The notes below the pieces were generated by a model. It searched no databases. It had not been told where the DNA came from and saw only the letters and a list, made by a program, of their open reading frames with translations. Below, in pieces: positions 36,366-36,912 of a DNA stretch of 36,912 bases. Within the stretch, counting starts at the first letter, position 1, and the number at the start of each line of letters is the position of its first letter. Source of the stretch: an uncultured Planctomycetaceae bacterium (GTDB lineage: Bacteria > Planctomycetota > Planctomycetia > Gemmatales > Gemmataceae); contig CAJCCR010000079.1 of the NCBI GenBank assembly GCA_903960945.1, forward strand, positions 1 to 36,912. The letters are read 5' to 3'. The position numbers and the translations under genes were made by a program.

Positions 36366-36912
36366 ATGTTTTATAATGCTTTCAAAAATCTTTTCACATC
36401 CAAAACAGCATTAAAAGGGATTCGCCGTAGGCTAGAGCTCCTTGGCCTAGAAGATAGAATCACCCCTGCGGTTCCTTTCTCGTCGGCATTTCCGCATGCC
36501 TTATCCATTAATGCACCTGGGAGTGCTGTAACCACCTCCGCCTCGTTCGCGGTTACTTTCAATCAGTCTGTTACCGGGGTGGATGCAACCGACTTCAATT
36601 TAATTGCTACCGGTACCGTTGCCAACGGCACCATATCCTCCGTAACCGGTTCAGGGGCCACTTACACGGTAGATGTTACCGGCATCACTGGTACCGGCAC
36701 TCTTGGTCTGAACCTAGTCGATTTGCCAACGTTTACTGCCTTGCCTTCGTTTGCAGGTCAAACCACCTTCGCCACGGGAACTAATCCAAATTCCGTAACT
36801 CTTGGTGATGTGAACGGCGATGGCAAACTCGATCTTGTCACTGCAAATCGTAACTCCAATGGTTTTGTAAGCGTGCTTTTGGGCAATGGCAATGGCACCT
36901 TCCAAGCCCAGC
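36366..36912 (+). CDS. N-terminus of a large surface/extracellular protein with Ig-like and FG-GAP/VCBS repeats, running off the right edge
   Basis: Open ATG frame: MFYNAFKNLFTSKTALKGIRRRLELLGLEDRITPAVPFSS...VTGVDATDFNLIATGTVANGTISSVTGSGATYTVDVTG...SVTLGDVNGDGKLDLVTANRNSNGFVSVLLGNGNGTFQAQ. No stop to window end. Confidence 0.9.
   Translation, partial: MFYNAFKNLFTSKTALKGIRRRLELLGLEDRITPAVPFSSAFPHALSINAPGSAVTTSASFAVTFNQSVTGVDATDFNLIATGTVANGTISSVTGSGATYTVDVTGITGTGTLGLNLVDLPTFTALPSFAGQTTFATGTNPNSVTLGDVNGDGKLDLVTANRNSNGFVSVLLGNGNGTFQAQ

Noticed and set aside
1-36912. CRISPR arrays, IS elements, integrases, phage genes
   Set aside because: Reading through the window showed no regularly spaced repeats, transposase/integrase motifs or phage structural genes.

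Overview
This 36.9 kb window is gene-dense and reads as a bacterial chromosome, most likely Planctomycetota. The lineage is inferred from three things: an N-terminal 'LELLGLEDRITPA' surface-protein motif, kinase-like and sulfatase-like paralogues, and many lineage-type hypotheticals. I did no database search. The core is a long minus-strand run of housekeeping genes, rplY-pth-rpsF-ssb-rplI-dnaB-ispF-cysS-ruvC-ruvA-ruvB (about 33.96 to 25.3 kb). Other recognisable genes are folC, a LOG-family gene, zwf, DedA, ilvN/H, HIT, a large FAD/Fe-S oxidoreductase followed by moaD-moaE-moaA, and an ExeA-like ATPase with a CpsD/ParA-like partner. A Big/FG-GAP surface protein begins at 36366 and runs off the right edge; it is missing from the supplied ORF track. 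I see no tRNA, rRNA, CRISPR array or IS element. The best candidates for something new are: (1) a two-gene module of a P-loop ATPase and a winged-helix-like partner at 3287-6317; (2) a membrane sensor kinase overlapping a periplasmic-binding-like protein, with no response regulator; (3) three apparently degenerate enzymes (kinase, sulfatase, BY-kinase/ParA); (4) a divergent RNase HII-like protein; (5) a 44-nt imperfect hairpin upstream of the surface protein; (6) a repeated pattern of convergent genes whose stop codons interlock in a shared TTAA. All family calls come from reading motifs by eye.
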